Source: Macrocystis pyrifera
Taxonomy: Eukaryota > Sar > Phaeophyceae > Laminariales > Laminariaceae
Reading direction: 5' to 3'
DNA length: 64,000 bases
Assembly: GCA_031763025.1 (NCBI GenBank)
Contig: JASSKH010000010.1
Coordinates: forward strand, 13,347,427 to 13,411,426
Shown: one piece after another, positions 23,801-37,100 of the stretch
How positions within the stretch are numbered: the first letter of the stretch is position 1
Layout of the letters: every line of letters begins with the position of its first letter
Notes under the pieces: model-generated
Database searches by the model: none
The model's input: only the letters and a program-made list of their open reading frames with translations
Told to the model about the DNA's origin: nothing
Made by a program: the position numbers and the translations under genes

Positions 23801-26794
23801 TGCTTGTGTTTACGCTTCTCACATCGCAACATCGATGTTCCCGTCATCGATACCAGCGTAACCCGCACAAGAAGCAGCGCGATATTTGCGCCTGCGCAGG
23901 CGCGATTCTTTCTTGCGCCCCGCAAATATCGATGCTGTTCCACTGGGGTATGTCGTAGGGTTTCGCCGCGATACTGCTGTGGGTTTTTGTTTCCCAACTG
24001 AGGGGGTATGTTGACTTCGGCAAACGGCGGTTGTCACTCAGACCACCTCGACCAGGAACTCTAACTCTAACCAGAGGCCTGCCTGGTCGGTACGATTTTC
24101 GGGAAGACTCAACACCGTGCCTGGAAACGCTCTAGGTCGCTGTGAGGGGGCAACACAATAATCGTGCTTGCGAAGGCAGAAATACGGACTGCGCCCAAGC
24201 AGAGCAGATCGAAACAGCAAACCCCAGCAGCGGTTTCGAAGGTAACAATAACAAAAACTACCAGCAGTGTAATACAGATAGATTATTGCCCGACGAATAA
24301 ACTTCCTCCCGTTCGCCTGGCCTTGGCTCTTGATGGTCTCTGCTTGGATGGCTATAAATGTTACCATAGTACCGTGTAACACGCAAAATGACACACCTGT
24401 TGCGATAAATTTCAGAGTCGATTTCTTCCAAAACCAAGGGGGCGCACACAACGAAAATGGCGGCTCCGGGAAGATATATCGTGGAGATCTTTTCATAGAC
24501 GCGTTGCCCGGCGTTTGCACTCTCCCTCGTTGTCGACAAAACCAGCTTTGAAATTAGTCCTAGGGTGTGTGCTAGCTTGCGTGTTATACGGTGTAGTTAC
24601 GTCCTGGTGAGAGTTCGAGAAAAAGGTTTGCTGTACGTAACGTTTTCTGTTTCTACTGATTGCTTGGAAGACAACAACCTGAGCCCGATAACCCTACCCT
24701 TGAACCCAACCACGACCCGTCTCAGGCAAGTGAAATTGAGGTTGCCGCGGCCGAAATCGGCGCCCTTAACTCTCAACCCCGAATATGTGCAAAACATATT
24801 CGTTTCTGGATTGGGAAAGTTATCGGAATCGACTGGCAGTGTGCGTGCATCAGCGACCATTTAGGCCACCTCTGACCAAAGGAGGTATCCCTTGCTAATA
24901 CGTACATATCGCCATTTCTGCTGCCTCCTTGATGGTCTTCGACTGCGTACCAATGACTGTGATACAGCAGTACCCTGGTATAAACTTACTGTCAAGGACA
25001 GCTACCATGATACCCAGCAGTAGCCAGTAGTCTATACCGAATCGCTGATCCGTCTGATCGGTATCATACGAGTAGTCGCCTGTAGCGAGTAGGCCACAGC
25101 AGCAGTAAAAAGCGCTACGGCAGTACAAGCAGTGCGGTATGTCCAATGCCGATTCAGTAGTATGCGGTAGAACTCCGTTGGATCAGTTTTCTCGGGTTTA
25201 CAGGCGGCAGAACCCCGAAACATCATTTTGAGTTCAGACGAGGTTTTTGTTCGAGCTTTAGCTTTCACCGCATGCCGGGGGGCTTGTTACTTGAGAGCTC
25301 CGTGATCAATCGAGCGCGCACATGCACACTCATCCACGTCTCTTCATTTCTCTCTCTCCTCCTTCTCCTCCTCATCCTGTTCTGTTAGACAAGACCGAAA
25401 ATCGACACAGGCCTTGAACGCCATTTTCTTTCATACATTCTTCTGAGAGCTGAAGCTTGAACAACAACCGGGTTCGACACCGGCTGAAGTGCTTGCTTAC
25501 CTCTCCGGCGGGCTGCCTGATCTAACTCAGCAGCCGCGCAAACACGCCTACTGTAGGGATTCCGTCAAGACTTGAAACATATTTCCTTCAACACAAAATT
25601 GGTGTGCGGCATAAAATAGTCATACAGTTAGCGCGTGACTGCAACGACTGGTAAACACCAGAGCTGTGAGTTGCATGGCTGAACGTCGCCAGCTAGGCAT
25701 TAGGTGGCTAGGTATAAATATCATAGTTAGTTGCGGCGGTGCTAACTATCCGACATCACGGGTTTCCTTGTTTGTGGAAGGCTTCTTTGCTAGGGGATGT
25801 GCACTTCCCCTTGAGACCACTCGCCGAGAGAGGGAAAGAAAGAGTTGGGAGGTCTACTGCAACCCATGGCGCATCAAAACCCATCGCCATCGACTGCTGT
25901 GTCGGTACCGATGGCAGTGCCGAAAGCCGTTGACATTTGTGTCACCATACGTTTTGTACCATGTGGTACGTAAATTTAAGCAAAATAGCGCCAGTTGATG
26001 ATTATAGTCAACGTAAAGTCAATAAGTTGGCTGGGCAGCCAACTAAACTACCAGCGTGATAACTAGCCGGAAAATCCCAGGCACCTAACAGCCCTATTAA
26101 ACAGGCGGTATCAGTTGCTGTATCATAGTCATATTTTTGGTACGACTATGAATATGATTGCTGTATGAGTCCCTGCTCCATCGTATCATACTACCCACAG
26201 AGTCGAACAGCAGGTTAGCAGTTTCACCTGGAAAACTGGCAAAAAAGCACTGCAGTTCTTGGTTCCGTTTGGTGTCGTCTCTGGTCTTGACTTTTCAACG
26301 CGAGGCAAGGATACGAGCTTTCCTCGTGAAACTGGTGGTTGGCTCCTCCAAGCTCCGAGCGCAACCGATCGACCGATCGTGCAGACAGACACCCATGGCT
26401 CGAAGCCCGCAGCCCACCTTTTTGTGTTACTCGCTCGCAACTTCGAATACACGAATATACCTCGTGAGTTGTTTCTCGCCGTCTGGCGCACCCGACGCCC
26501 TCACAGACCTCATCATGAGCATCCCTCAATTTCGCGTTCAGTAATTTGTGTGAGGAGCTCTAGCTGTCCGCAAGTGAAGTGCAAACGTTAGTTGCGGGGG
26601 GGGGGGGGGGGTGTCTCATTTCGCGCACCTCAAATTTCGACCAATTTCGATCACTGGAAAACCTCTTGGTCGAGGTGCAGGCCTCTGTTGAGAACCTACG
26701 GGAGATTAATCTCGAGAGAAACGCTAGCTGCTGCTGTGATGAACCTCTAACAAGTCACCGTCGCTCTCCGGTAAGCACGAACCAGCCGAAGTTC
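20888..26794. other. long spacer, no gene seen
   Basis: Almost 6 kb with no coding stretch I can support. Seen in it: CAG microsatellites at 21887-21905 and 22009-22037, a G run at 26596-26611 followed by TGTCTCATTTCGCGC (similar to 49176 onward), and a block at 24420-24570 that resembles 40600-40750. Confidence 0.4.
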
Positions 26795-26797
26795 TAA

Positions 26798-27573
26798 GGC
26801 CGTTTCCTATGCGGTTCGATTTTTGAGCGTCAGAGTTTGACCCGATGTCATTTTCAGATATGAGCTTGACAAATCGAAAGGGTCTTCCTATGCGGAAAAA
26901 AAAACAGATTTATTGTGCGTGTAGAGATTCGAGCAAACGACGAGACCAACTGCTGTTTTTTGTGATTCGGCGCCGCGAAGAGACGCGCTGGGTGCGCTGC
27001 CCTGCGCGTAGGACCCAAGCGTCCGAGCCCACGCTGACTGCCTCTAGTCTGGCGGCGAAGAGACGTGGCGAGTGCGCTAGAGTGAACCTGTCTTGGTATT
27101 TTGTGTTCCATTTTGTGACTTGACTGCTGCTGCTGCTGTACAGCTGCAGTGTAGTCTACGAGTACGTATCCACGGAAAGGCGCGTGCCGAGTGCTCTTCT
27201 CTTGGTCTCTAGGCCCGAGCCCGCGCCAGTCGACTCTAGTCTGGCCACGGAGGGACGCGCCGCCCGCGCGTCGGGCGCGAAGCAACGTCGCTATACAGCT
27301 GTATCACCATCCAACTCATCGATCGTTCTGCTGCTGTTTGCTGTCGTGGATAACATCTTGAATTTAGAGAGATGCCATTTTTCGATTTGAAAATCTGATG
27401 ACCCAGGTCGTCGGATTTTGGGGCCAAAATCCGACGACTTGGGTCATCGGATTCTCAAATCGAAAAGTTTCCGGTCGGATTTTGCATATTTGGACTGCAT
27501 AAGCACGTTCATTCGTTTTTGAGATCGAAAATACAAATCTGAAGCTCGAAATCGAACCGCATAGGAAACAACC
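26798..27573. mobile_element. 776-bp non-autonomous DNA transposon, TAA target duplication
   Basis: Inverted ends GGCCGTTTCCTATGCGG (left) and the complement of CCGCATAGGAAACAACC (right) extend through TTCGATTT. Both ends are flanked by TAA (26795-26797 and 27574-27576), a three-base duplication typical of PIF/Harbinger elements. The inside carries related GC-rich blocks (27000-27075 and 27180-27260) and a loopless palindrome. No transposase is encoded. Confidence 0.85.
27379..27466. repeat. near-perfect palindrome inside the TAA element
   Basis: Arms of about 43 bases with almost no loop: CGATTTGAAAATCTGATGAC and GGTCGTCGGATTTTGG on the left mirror CCAAAATCCGACGACTTGGG and CATCGGATTCTCAAATCG on the right, centred at 27421-27422. 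Confidence 0.9.
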
Positions 27574-27668
27574 TAAAGGCAGCGCGATAAGATAGCGATA
27601 TTTTTTTTCTGTCCGATAAAACTTCTAGCGATTAGAGTGACCGGAAACCCGGGGACCAGGAGACGCTA

Positions 27669-27765
27669 TTAACCCTTTTAGTACCGCAGTCCTTTTTTGG
27701 GGACAAATCACTTGGAATTAGACTGGTTTGTCCCCAAATCGGAACTGCGGTACTAAAGGGGTTAA
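27669..27765. mobile_element. TTAACCC MITE, best-preserved copy
   Basis: Ends TTAACCCTTTTAGTACCGCA and the complement GCGGTACTAAAGGGGTTAA; inner arms TTTGGGGACAAA and TTTGTCCCCAAA also pair, so the 97-bp unit is one long hairpin. TA flanks both ends. Confidence 0.92.
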
Positions 27766-29346
27766 TAGGGTGCCAGCGTGACCTTAATGTGAGAACAACC
27801 AAAGGCCCACGGTATAGGTGAACGTGTACAGCAGTACTCGTAGTGGAGGGGCGTACGTTATCTTGAGAAATACCGTACCTACCAGGTATGTGTGAAGGTT
27901 CAAATTTTCAAAAAAAAAATGTGGTACTGGTCGTAGGAAATTAGGCGTACGAAGTACGGCTCAAAATGGACAACAAGGTAAAAAAGAGAGTTCAGTTATA
28001 TCAAAAGCAGAAGGCATCGACGTCTGTATAACCAAAGTAATACGGGGGAAAAGCGGCCGCGCCGGAGCTATGCGAAACAAGCACAAAATTTCAGCAGTGC
28101 TGTTGTGCCGTCAACAAGAGGACTACTGTTTGTGCTTATAAAATGAACATGCTGACGGTTCAGTGTGATCTCCCATGCTGACAAAAATCACAAATACACA
28201 CGCTCGGTTTATCACAATACTTGTAAAATTAGGTAAAAATGGAATATAGACGAGGCGTATTACGCAGCTTGCAAAGTTGAGTACCTGGTATCAACTATAT
28301 ATTCAGTCGAACTCACAGCTGACGTATTTCGAAATTTATAAAATACACACCCCTTGAACCCGTGCGGTCAACATCTACTGCTGTAGAGGAGCTTTCGGTG
28401 TTCTGGTCGTACGTGAGATCCGTTTTATGCGGTACCGGTACATGCAACAATAAGAGGCGAGAAACGGTTGAACTTCGGCCGAGAAAATAAGAAACCAGAA
28501 CATACACTCAACGTGACGCAACGGTTCAACCTGTGAGGCGATGCAACTACCCCTTGTCCGCTTGCTGTGGTGCTCTGCCCACATGACCCCTGTCCCGCCG
28601 ATGCACTCCGGACCCTAAACACCTCCTTCCGTTGCTGATCATACGATGCTCGATGCTGTACCAGGTACCTGGTGCTGAGTGTACTCATAGCCTATTGTAT
28701 TAATAGCACCCGCAACTTTGCTCACCTATTGGTTGTGTAATAAAGCAGTACGTACTTGTACTGCTGCCCTTGTTCTTCTGCACTCTGGAGCGGAGATAGA
28801 GATGCTGTAATGCTCGTACCGTCATACGAAGTGATGTGCTGTGTGCCGCCGCGTGTATCAGTTCACCAAGAACTATGATAGCCAAGGAGTGGGTGACCAC
28901 GCCATCATACGAGTACGCCGTGCCAAGGGTCCGAGCACCGAAACCCTGTTGTACGCAGATGTTCTCACACCACTGGTAGCCCTGTAGCTCATTTTTCCTC
29001 CAGCAGACTACACAGCAGTACAGCAGTACAGCACCACAGCAGTAGTACAGAGAGTACAGCAGCAAGCACGGTATGAAGAAGTGCACCGCTAGCCTGCCTG
29101 GTGCGCGGCACAACGCTGACTTGACGCAGCGCGATTGGCTTGTGGGAAAGATGGGAGGGGAAGGCGATTGTCGGTCAAAGCGTCACACGTCACAGCGTCA
29201 CAGCTCACAGCTCACAGCTCACACCGTCACAACTTGAAGCTGTCGGTACGCGTCACGGTCTTTTCGCCGTCACGTGACCGATTTCCCTACTCCCTTTTAG
29301 TAAAAGCCATTCCAAATTTCTGAAACCCGCATCGAGACTCGTAAAA
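27766..29346. other. spacer before the hAT gene, no gene seen
   Basis: No supported gene. It contains CAGCAGTAC-type repeats (29008-29056) and a short CACAGCT repeat (29195-29225). Any promoter of the transposase gene should lie here; I see no clear TATA-type element. Confidence 0.4.
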
Positions 29347-29421
29347 GTGGTCTTGGTGAAAGTGGTCTTGCCGACCTACGAACTCTCCGGCGTATGCACA
29401 CACGCTCGCGCCAGCACAAGT

Positions 29422-29529
29422 ATGGCTCAGCATCTTCTACCAACTTCTCATGGATTAATCGGTTTTAAGCGAGGGAATCCTGCTGCTGCTGGCCGGTTTC
29501 GAATGACCAGATTCTGCGTTCCAAGCTAA
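29422..29529 (+). pseudogene. out-of-frame remnant of the first hAT repeat module
   Basis: ATG at 29422 gives MAQHLLPTSHGLIGFKRG, matching AQHPLQPSLGPIGFKRG of the second module, but then leaves frame and stops at 29527-29529. Compared with module 2 some 20 bases are missing after AAGCGAGG. The rest of module 1 continues in another frame from 29469. This is a small deletion or unrecognised splicing. Confidence 0.6.
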
Positions 29530-31118
29530 ACCAATACCTGATTCTGAGCCCAGGCCAAGAGGGTGTAAGCGTAAGCCAGCAAAAAGGAAAGTGTGCCACG
29601 TGCAACGCGGGATTCACGTTTAGACTCGCCCGCATCGCTGCACACTTCGCAAAGAAAGGGGGCTTTGGAGTGGGTGCTTGCACTCAGCCTCCTGCTGAAG
29701 CGGTGGCGCTGTCGCTCCAGGTCTTTGAAGTTCAAAAGGCAAAGGTTCAAAAGGTCTCAGGCAAAGAGGACACCAGTAGGGGCGCCGCGGCCGGGCTCTT
29801 TGATCAACCGCCACCGGGCATGGCGGAGCGGGGGGGGGGAACTGCGACACATGAAGCGTACGCACAACAGTGGGCGTCCGGTGCCGGACGACCTGCTGAC
29901 TATGCGGTGCATCCTCACCCGCACACGGAGACAAGCTTAGCGCAGCATCCTCTACAACCTTCTCTAGGACCGATCGGTTTTAAGCGAGGTACCGGTAATC
30001 CCTTTATTAGCACTGCTGCTACCCGCCGTACGGTTCCGAACGACCAGGTGCTGCGTAGCAAGCTGAACAAGTTCTTAGTTATCAGCCCAGACCAAGAGGG
30101 TGTGAGCGTGAGCCAGCAAAAGGGGAGGTGTGGCACGTGCGACATGAGCTTCACGTTCAGACTCCTCCGCATCGCTGCGCACTTCACCAGGCAAGTCGGC
30201 AATGGGGTTGGTCCTTGTACCGAGCCTCCTGCCGAAGCGGTGGCGCTTGCGTTTAAGGTCCTGGAAGTTCAAAAGGCGAAGGCTCGAAAGATCGTGGGCA
30301 AAGCCGGAAGGAACGCGGGGCTCTTGGAGCAAACGTCGCCGGGCATGGTGGAGGGAGGTGCGGGAGCTGCGACACAGGAAGCGTGCGCACAACAGGGGGT
30401 GTCCGGTACCGGGCGGCCTGCTGAAGGTGCGGCGCATGCACACACCCACGCCGGGACAAGCACGGCCCCGCATCTTCCAGAAGATTTTAAGAGATCGGTC
30501 GGTTTGAAGCGAAGTACCGCCACGCTTCTGAACGACCAGCTGCGTGCCAAACTAGGCCAGTTCTTGATTCTAAACCCGGGCCAAGAGGGTCTAAGCGTGA
30601 GCCAGCAGAAGGGGCAATGTGCCACGTGCAGCATGAGCTTCACTTTCAGACTCCTCCGCATCGCTGCGCACTTCACCAAGCAAAGCGGCAAAGGAGTGGG
30701 CCCTTGCACTCAGCCTCCCGCTGAAGCTGTAGCGCTGTCGCTCAAGGTCTTCGAGGTTCTGAAGGCGACCGTTCCAAAGGCCGGGGGCAAAGAGCCGAAA
30801 GATGCCGGGCTCTTGGACAAAAGGACATCGGCCGTGGCGGAACGGGGGGTGGCGAGAGCTGCGACACATCAAGCATACGCGCAGTGGGTGCTAGGCACTG
30901 GGCAATCCTTCGACGTGGGCCGAAATCACTTATTCAAGAAGTTCGTCAAGGCTGCGATCAAGGACCCGCAGTGGCATCCAGAAGACCGCCGCACCCTAGC
31001 GACGACACGTCTCGACGCGGAAACCGAATGCGTCCGCAAGGACCTAAGCGCATGGATCGGAGAGGATGCCGAGAAGTTCGGGTGCACCATTGCCTTAGAT
31101 GCATGGACAAATGGACAG
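29469..31118 (+). CDS. hAT transposase first long exon: three zinc-finger modules and DUF659 start
   Basis: Fingers lie near 29605-29690 (CATCNAGFTFRLARIAAHF), 30129-30222 (CGTCDMSFTFRLLRIAAHF) and 30618-30711 (CATCSMSFTFRLLRIAAHF), each followed by a QPPAEAVAL-type segment and a Gly/Ala-rich linker. The exon ends GCTIALDAWTNGQ at CAG|GTGCTT. The fingers probably bind the element ends. Confidence 0.85.
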
Positions 31119-34100
31119 GTGCTTACTGCTGTCAAGATTTTGTGTTGAATGCTGTTTACATGCGGTTGCATGCTATCAACACTAGGTATGCATTTACGTG
31201 TGTGATGCATTTACGTGTGTGTTTGTGCGCCGGGAACGTTTTTTTTTCCTTTTAAGTTTTTAGACAATCAACTTATAGCTATTGTCATTCGGATAGTATC
31301 TGTGAAACCTACGCAGGGTAGAAATCACCGTTTGATAATGCTACCAACCCCTTCACGTCACCACCGCAGTAGATGTCTTTGCATGCCCCCCTAGAGTCAC
31401 TCGCCGTAATGCATGCTTGACATAGGGTTGGTAATCCACCAACCTGGCCTGTGATGCATGTCCGCTCTCTCTGTTGCAGTTTAACACGAGCGGCCACCTT
31501 ACATGACTTCGTGGACAACCCACTCTCCGGCATGCGAACCCAGCGCAGTGCTCCTAACCTTCCGAAACTCATTAAAGTACTACGTAGTTCATAAAACTAA
31601 AATAGTTGATTTGGTGATGATCTAGCCACCCGAGCCGGAAAGAGACTGCAACTGTTACAAACCTCAAGATATTCGGAGGGCAGTTCTCCAAGTCAACACG
31701 ATCCGACCTATATGCCAGCAAGACAACAACGAGCCACGACAGCGTCCTCAATACGGAGCTACAGCAGTAGTAGCTTTCTTCTGAATCTCTGTAAGGTTGG
31801 TGTACGCACAACTGTTGTACGAAGTATGCCTTCGTACGTTTGTGGTATGTTCTGCCGCTGTAAGTGCAGAGTTTCTGCTGTATCTTGCCTGCTTGCGTAT
31901 TTTTATCCATGTAACCGTAGATCGTATGCAGATGGTCGCTGCTGTAATTACCTTGTCATCGCGTTACTGCTGTCTGTAAATCTTCACCATGGTCGTCCCG
32001 TTGCCTAGATATCCCTGCTGGGGTGATTTGCTATCGTATTGATGCACTCGAGCCGGCAGAGCCCATGGCCAACGTCAAGCGCTGTGTCACAGAGGTTTCT
32101 GCTGTATCTTGTCTATACCTATTTATTTTCGTGCATGCAATCGTAGATTGTATATTTGTAGAAAACTGCTGGTGTAGAAAACTGCTGGTGTCATTATCTT
32201 GTTACAACATTACTGCCATCTGTAAGTCTACGCCATGGATGTCGTGCTTTGTTTAAAATAACCCTGCTGGCTTGATCGACAATCGTATTGGTGCATTCGA
32301 GCAGGCAGAGCCCATGGTCAACGTCCAGCGCACGACGAATGGCAAGGAAGAGCACGTGAAGTCGATCAACTGCAAGGGACACGACAACGACATGGCGTTC
32401 CTTGCCGACCTCCTAAGGCCGTACATGAACAAGACCGTGAAGTTCGTCGTTGCAGATGTCGCCACCTCGGGTGTGGTCAGGATCATCGAGCACCGGTACC
32501 CGTGGTAGGTAGTTGTTCGTGGTTTACGCCGTACTTGCTTGATCGCCTTCGTTCGAGATTGAACGAGACCCTCAAGGTTCCTCATATGTATTGGATTTTG
32601 TTGGCAGCTATTCATGCGTGCGCCTTTTGCATAAGGCCGTCTCTGCATGCACCTCCTATTTCATTGTGGCGCTCTTTCTGTGTGCAGGATCACCGGTCTC
32701 CTGTGTGGAGCTCACAGCGTTGACCTCCTCATCAAGGACATCGTTGAGATGGCGTGGGCAAAGGCCACAGTGGCGTCGGTGAAGAAAAGCATCAAGTTTA
32801 TCAAGCGCCACCGAAGGCCCCTGGCGATCTTCAAGGGCAAGAGCGGCGACAGAGATCTTCTTCTCCCCAAGGCCACTCGGTTCGGCGCCTCCGTGATCAT
32901 GACCTCGCGGTTCAAAGACGTGAGTTTTCCCTGTTGATTCCGTGTGATGGTCGTTTCAATTGTGTGTTTTAGTCGTTTAGACACTTCAAGGCACCCTGGG
33001 TACCTACCCGGTTAGAACCTATCATCGGGTGTATATACATACATTGCGCCCACTTTTGCGCCCCCCAGTGCTCTATCCGCCTACAAAGTATTGCAAGCGT
33101 CGGACCCAAGGTACTATCTATAACCCGACCATTGGGTAGCCAGATTACTTTATTCCAAAGCAACCACGAGTTGGCAGGTACCTTTTCTAGAAGCTCAGGA
33201 AGTTGAATGCATTCGCGAAGATGGTGACATTTCAACCTGGGCCTGGTGTACTATACCAATCGGGACTGTACTCCGTGTCCTGAGGTTCAGATTTTTTCCA
33301 GAATGGTAGCGGTTGTCTTCAGTAGGGCCGGTGATACCATACTACAGAATACCATCACCCTACCCTAAGCATAGTCCCTGGGGGCCCCTAGAACCAGTTG
33401 GCCTCTACGTCCATTTTATGCGGTTGTTAAAGGCGCAGGTACTACGTGGTGCACAGAGTATCCTTTCTTGTTTTTGCGTTGTGTTTTTTAGAATACTGAT
33501 GTCGAAGATAGTCGACGAATAGAAAGGATGGGAAAGGTTGTCCTGTCGCAAAAACATATTCCAAATCCACGAGGACACATGGATGAATGCTGAGGACCCC
33601 AGTAGCGAGATCAAGAGCCACAGGCCACAGCGGACGGGGAATAAAGGTGCACACACCGCCGCCGGACAAGCGTTTGCGATCCTGGCAGTTTTAGGTGTCG
33701 CTGCAGCGTGGGGGCACGAATGTCGGCGAGCTCTGAAAATGAACAAAAATACCTGATCCAGTCACGAGGTCACGAGCCACAGTCGGCACGTATCTCAAAA
33801 CAGGGTTTTAGGCTGACAGCACACGCATGACCAGGGCTGTGCATCTTCCGGGCGCAATCGTCTTCGATGCCCATCTGCACGCTCCACTGCTGTGAATATA
33901 TTGTGTGGGTGGGGATATCTGGACTGCCACCGGGTGGTGCTGACTGAAGCTGCAATATACCGATATTGCTCGTACAAAACCTTTCGTGGCAAGCGTAGGG
34001 TTTGTCTTGAATATGCAGTCCGCAAGTCCCGCCACGAGCTGAACACGTAAGAGAGACTGGTAGGGATAGGCTTAGTGTCCGAGAGGTAACCCGCAAACCC

Positions 34101-37100
34101 GTGGAAGGAATCGTGCGCAGTAGGCCCAAGGTTGCCGTTGTTGAGCCTATGATATGATTTTGGAGCGTGACCCTGCCTTGAACCAACCCAACGAGCGTGT
34201 TTGTTTTATGTATTTTGAGGCGCTGGTGAAGGTCGCCACAGGCTGTCAGTCACCATACCCCTGACGTACGAAAGCCAAGTGGCGAGTAGAGGGTGCTTTC
34301 CCCGCACGGTAAGTGAAATACCGTCTCTCCCTCAAACGTTGAGCCGCTGTACCGTAGAGTCGCTTTTTTCATGTGTGCTACTTTGGACGTAGGAGCAGCC
34401 CAGCAGGAGTTGTAAGAGTAATTGGTGTTATTAATAACAGCATTGATCAAAATCTCCGTCGGAAAAATGTTTGTAATTCCACCATCCACAGCAGACTTAT
34501 CACACTTTCTACGAAACGCAACACTATAAAAAGAACAGACAAAAAGGCGTAAGATTCCCACTGGTAGTAACTTCCCCCTTAACGATTGGCATACCAATCA
34601 AAATGTTTTTATATTGAGCCAACAAACCCATCCCACAACGAACACACAACGACATGAGCTTCACACACGCAGTACGCGGACGTATCAACAGTAATTTCAA
34701 TACGAATCTCAGAACATAGCGGCAACTAAACGCGAGGGCCGTCTTTTGCGGGAACGGTTCATCCTCTACTTGGCCAAACGATCGGGACAAAGCATCGGGT
34801 ACTATATAGACACGTTCAGTTTCCCCGGGACCATCTCAACGGTAAAGTCAACACTGAAAATCGTGGCCATCAAATGATCGGAAGGCCCACCGGTTTGACC
34901 TAACAGCTCTATACCTGATGTTCCACTTTTGTTTCTTCGGCTTTGGTACGTAGCGTGCAGTACGCGCGACCTTTGGGGAAGGAGTCAACAACGGCTTTCC
35001 GACCCGAAGAAGAACGGGAACTGGAGCGAGGACAACGGGCTCTTCTTCTGACGTTTTCTTCCATGATAGGGGTAGCACTTTCTTTTTGCCTTTTGAGGCA
35101 ATCTTTTATGCAGTTGGGGCGTCTCAGGAGAGGAACTACACTCTAAGGCATGTTGCTGTCCCTTATCGTTTGTTTTTACAGGCGTTTTGTTTCAGACCTA
35201 CTGCAGGCCATGGGGTTGGTTGCTCATCGGGATAAGTGTGATTTTTTTCTGAAGGGCCACATAGCTTCTCAAGTGAGAGCAAGAGCCTCGAAAAAATGCG
35301 GTGTTGGGCATCCCTCTACCGTAGCCTGCGTCTTCTTGCTTCGCGTTCCCAGGACTTTTTAGGGAAGCCAACGACAACGATTACCTGTCTACGGGACGAC
35401 ACATCATGTAACCCATGCGTACAATAACGGCAAGTTATGCTGGAACGCAAAGGCCACAGTCGTCGCACAATACTGCATTAGCCGAAATGGACGGTCGATC
35501 CCGGCGAACGGTGAAAACCCCGTGCGGAACGATATTTCCGTCGCGGTTTGGGTCGAGAACCTGGAATCCACAAATACGACAAACTTATTTAACGGAGGCA
35601 TGTACAGTAGTGATCAGAACCCTATATGGTGTGTACATATCGAGGGAGATACATAGTTTTTTGGGTCCTCCGTAAGTCCTGGTTACTATGGTCCCCCCGT
35701 CTTAGTACGAGTACAACCACATGCAAACAATTGTGTACGTACGGTGTACCAGGTTACGTGCGTCTCTATGAAATAGCTTTGTCTGGCGGGGTAAGGCACG
35801 CATCAGAGTTTTCTTCGTACCTGAGCTTTTTTAGGACACCAACGGTCGATGTTCTGTTCTCACTCGCGAAACGTCTTTTTCCGCCGGACGTGTAAAAGGG
35901 CATGCTGGTGCTGAAATAATAAACGTCCTGTATACCCGCGTAAAACCTTCCAGAGCTTTATTTGGTCTGTACCACACCATTCTACCCACATTCCACCAAC
36001 GGGTTGGTTTAGGACATACCATGTACCAGGTACGGAAGAACAACTGTAGTACCGTCCTCCCAATAATATTCCCGACCGGTGAATGGCCGTGGTACTTTAT
36101 CTTGATAACTACCTGGGGAATATGAAAACAACCGAGTATATTAGGTAGGTAGCGTTTTTTAAACACTAGAAGATCGTGCTACTGCGCTCTATATTGAGAC
36201 TTTAACCCGTAATACCAACGTACCGTACAGTAAAAAGTGCTCATATTTGTCATAGCAATCTACCCTATGGTAGCCTACGGCGGTAGCCGGGTATCTTCAG
36301 TACATACATATGAATACATATGGAGGTCACATCACTAACCCTAACCTATTTCTCTATCTGAGGTTTGAGTAATATACCTGCCTGTGATAATGGTATTGGT
36401 ATGCACCCAATACTGTACTCGTGAAGCTACATACCCAGATACACACACCGCTGGGCTATTTCTACTGCTGCTCTAGAGCTTTAATGTGCGTGGGCTGCTG
36501 CCGCTGCTGTTATTTCTACTGCTGTAGAGTGCATGGGCTGCTGTTTTTCCGAGCTTGCTAGTGTTTCGATGCCATCTTCTTGCATGCGCGTAACCAACTG
36601 TACACGGTACACGGTCAAATGGGCTGTCTTATTCAAAAGCACTTAGCCGTAGCCCCGCCCCCTCGCTGCATGCCTCTCCTGCTTATCACCTACCCTCAAA
36701 ACACGCAGGTCAACCAAGCTCTGATCGACACGGTGATGGACGAAGAGTTCAACACCTACATCGCGGACCCGACTACGAAGCAGAAGACCAGGGAGCTTGG
36801 GGAGGAGGTCAAGCGATTCATCTTGGACGATTCGGAGAAGGAGGGGGGGACATGGTTCGAGATCCCTTTCTTTCTGAGGGTGGTCGAACCTCTCTTCGAG
36901 CTCGTGCGCCTCGCGGACGGGGCTCAGCTCGAAGCTGCCCACCTTTACTACAAGCTCGGCAACGTTCTCAAGGATCTCGAGGGGGAGTTCCGGACCAATC
37001 CGCTGTGGCGAGACGTCGTCGACCGACTTGCCCCGATCCAGCAGAGGCATGGATACCGCACGGCCTGCATGCAGTCCCCCGTGTATGGAGCCGCCCTCGC

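Noticed and set aside
31484-31590. Extra hAT exon after the acceptor CTCTGTTGCAG at 31484
   Set aside because: One frame reads plausibly (DFVDNPLSGMRTQRSA), but it does not fit the phase or the expected continuation of DAWTNGQ, which exon 32305 matches better.
33770-34186. 138-codon minus-strand open frame in the hAT intron
   Set aside because: Cys-containing but without any recognisable motif or splice partner; chance length is plausible.
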